Assembly: GCA_003864495.1 (NCBI GenBank)
Contig: ML133479.1
Location: 255,854 to 319,853, forward strand
Length of the DNA: 64,000 bases
Direction: 5' to 3'
From: Nemopilema nomurai
Lineage: Eukaryota > Cnidaria > Scyphozoa > Rhizostomeae > Rhizostomatidae
Position 1 is the first letter of the stretch. Each line of letters opens with the position of its first letter. Positions 61,921 through 64,000 of the stretch are shown here, one piece after another. The notes under the pieces are model-generated. The model was not told where the DNA came from, searched no databases, and saw nothing but the letters and a program-made list of their open reading frames with translations. The position numbers and the translations under genes are program-made.

Positions 61921-63852
61921 ATGATATCAACAAGGATATTGAAGCTCAGGTTATTTATACAAGTATGGGGGCCAAGGAATTTGTCCACTGTTCTTTGGAA
62001 GCAAGAAAAAAAGCTACGTTCTGTAGGAAATTGTAGATTTTATTTGGATGGAAAGGGGAAACCTCCCAAAAATGGCCATGATAATCCTCTTTTTACAACC
62101 TCAAAATTTTACCCAGATTTTGCTACTCGGTTACCCAGAGTTAATGAGGATGGTTTTAGTGGCATTCAGTTGTTAGAAAAGCTGGAAACTTTGAGCAACA
62201 AGAAGCAGTATGGAGAGATTATAGAATTATTTAACGTCTACCACTGTCGTAATCCTGATTGGCTTCCTCACTGGCCTGCACAAAGAATTGCTGCGGTTGT
62301 CCTCTATGCACATCGAAAGGCTGGTTTATTTAGTGAGCTATACAGCTTGTACGACAAGATGACAGAAGCTGGGTTTAAGCATGGTGAAGGGATTTACATA
62401 ACTCTTATTAAGTGTTCCTTGTATGATAACAATTGGAAAAGAGCTTTGAACTGTCTTGAGGTGAGCATGTGTACTTTTAGCCCTGAAACAGACATCAAAA
62501 ACCCACCAAAAACCCATCAAAAACCCATCAAAATCTCACAGAACAAATTTTTAACAGTAATTCGTTTTTCTATCTAGTTTCCTACTGGTTCTTTGGACTG
62601 TCAGCATTCATATATCACATTTTCATTAACTGGTCTTAATGCTGATTTGCTAAAACTGGTTTTGGCATTTTAGCTAAATTTAGTTTTCACTATAATTACA
62701 AACTTTCCTGAAATGACGGATGATATCTGAATTTGGTCTGTTTTGGCATATAATTTTTTGTATTTTTGTTTGCAGTTGCTGAAGAAAACTGGACTAAGGA
62801 ATGTTAGAATTTATCCTGAAATTATTAAAAACCTGATTGTGAATGGTCAGTTTGAGAAAGCAATGGACCTTTTTGATGATATGCAGAAATCTGAATTGAG
62901 ACAGAAAACTAAGAAACAATTGCATGACCAGACTCTTCTCGTTGAGATGCTGGATGCTATCTCTGGACATTACCTAGAGAAACCATGTGTGAAAATAAAA
63001 AGAGAGGTTAAAACACCTTCAGAGTTTATGGGCAAGGTGCTTGATTATTTGACTGAAAGATGCTTTATACTTTCCATTCCTCTTGCAAATTCAGTGGCTG
63101 CAGTAGTGAATCAGTTAACCAGAAACTTTTCTCTAGAAATAGCAAAAAAACACCCAACAGTTGGAAAAAGCTTCTCAAATGATGCTAAGCTCAACGAAAG
63201 AGAAATCAGGATGTTCCTTGAATACATAAGCTCAAGAGTGAATGATGATATGGGGAAGCGTGAAATAGAAGACTTGGAAAGATTCACTGAAGCTCATGGT
63301 CCTTTTGGTTTTGTTATTGATGGTTCAAATGTACTACTATCAAAAGGCCCAGGCTACCATATGACCCAAACCAAGTTCAAATCAGCAAACCTATTGCATT
63401 TGCTGGAGTACTGCCAAAAAACATTTAAATTGGCAAAATCAGTTCTTGTGGTGTCCTCTGCATTTGAAAATAGAACCATGTTCAGCCGGAGTAGAGTTTG
63501 CACCAAAATGAAAGCTGATTATGAGATGGAAGTTGTAGTTGTTTCTTATTTGCCAGAAGACATTGCTTTCTTGTTGATGTGCCTCTTTAGCTGCCTGCAT
63601 ATAATAAGCAAAAGATTAGAAGTGGATGTTAAATTGATAACTAACGATTATCTTCGAGATCACATCTCAGTATTGGAGGACAATCGTTGGAGGTTTCTAA
63701 ATTGGATTCGTTCCAGACACTGGAGGTACTCATGGAACTGGAATAACCAGATTACTCTACATAGAGCCTTGTTCATGGAACAGAGCACAAACAAGTGGAT
63801 ATTGCCTTTAGAGGATGGAAGAGAACTAACGATAAAAAGGAAACAGTTTTAA
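61921..63852 (+). CDS. PRORP: PRORP-like protein (mitochondrial RNase P catalytic-subunit family), atypical active site
   Basis: Two exons, 61921-62460 and 62776-63852, in phase, 538 residues (human 583). The N-terminus MISTRILKLRLFIQVWGPRN is basic with no acidic residues, a likely mitochondrial targeting sequence. Pentatricopeptide-like helices follow (ELYSLYDKMTEAGFKHGEG near residue 140; IIKNLIVNGQFEKAMDLF near 195). The NYN/PIN nuclease domain begins GPFGFVIDGSNV (Asp362) and has PEDIAFLL (Asp442) and LITNDYLRDH (Asp471), with a family-like end RFLNWIRSRH and KWILPLEDG. Unusual: the second Asp of the family's paired aspartates is Ile443, the CxxC before the nuclease domain is missing, and the His and Cys of the C-terminal zinc site are absent (WILP instead of WHIP). 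It may be an inactive or re-purposed paralogue. Confidence 0.82.
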
Positions 63853-64000
63853 GCTCCAAGTAAAGAAGTTACCCAAATAAGATCAGTTTTAATTCCTTTC
63901 CCTTTTCCCATCTAAAATCTAGGTTCTCATTTTGAAAAGTTGTGCTGTTTAATGTTAGACATGAAACACTCTCAAATACCCATATAACTGCACACTTGTG
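63853..64000 (+). other. 3' UTR of the PRORP-like gene
   Basis: Non-coding sequence after the TAA stop to the end of the window. No canonical AATAAA is seen in this short stretch. Confidence 0.6.

Overview
This is a AT-rich animal nuclear sequence with short exons, GT-AG introns and many transposon relics. Gene content (FBXO8, a phosphomannomutase, EXOSC9, a PRORP-like gene, a ZP/EGF membrane protein, SLC22-type transporters, a Goliath/GRAIL-type RING ligase) together with BEL/Pao, Tc1/mariner, PIF/Harbinger-like and GIY-YIG retroelement remnants points to an invertebrate, most likely a cnidarian such as an anthozoan. That placement is inference; no rRNA or mitochondrial marker is present. 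All gene models below were read exon by exon, checking that splice phases add up.

Layout. 1-2.1 kb: 5' half of FBXO8 (minus), running off the left edge. 3.5-3.9 kb: TC microsatellite. 5.2-8.5 kb: complete 7-exon phosphomannomutase (minus). 10.15-10.28 kb: 20-bp tandem repeat. 11.4-15.2 kb: EGF-EGF-ZP-transmembrane protein (minus, about 8 exons). 15.8-21.9 kb: BEL/Pao LTR retrotransposon with 5-bp target duplication and four frame breaks in pol. 24.4-24.8 kb: 54-bp minisatellite. 27.8-32.7 kb (minus) and 37.3-42.2 kb (plus): two SLC22-type transporters arranged head to head with almost the same exon structure. The 4.6 kb between them holds two dead Tc1-like transposases, one split by a solo LTR, and GIY-YIG retroelement scraps. 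42.4-44.4 kb: a terminal-inverted-repeat element whose interior is 27 copies of a 57-bp unit that contains the inner part of its own terminal repeat. 45.8-50.2 kb: PA-TM-RING-H2 E3 ligase (plus). 52.7-61.8 kb: EXOSC9 (minus, about 15 exons). 61.9-63.85 kb: PRORP-like nuclease (plus), divergent from EXOSC9 with 153 bp between the start codons.

Functional themes. EXOSC9 (RNA exosome core) and the PRORP-like protein (tRNA 5' processing family) are both RNA-processing factors and probably share a promoter. The PRORP-like protein has lost the zinc ligands and one metal-binding aspartate expected for the family. The two transporters are an inverted duplication with transposons accumulated between them. 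The remaining genes look like unrelated housekeeping neighbours.
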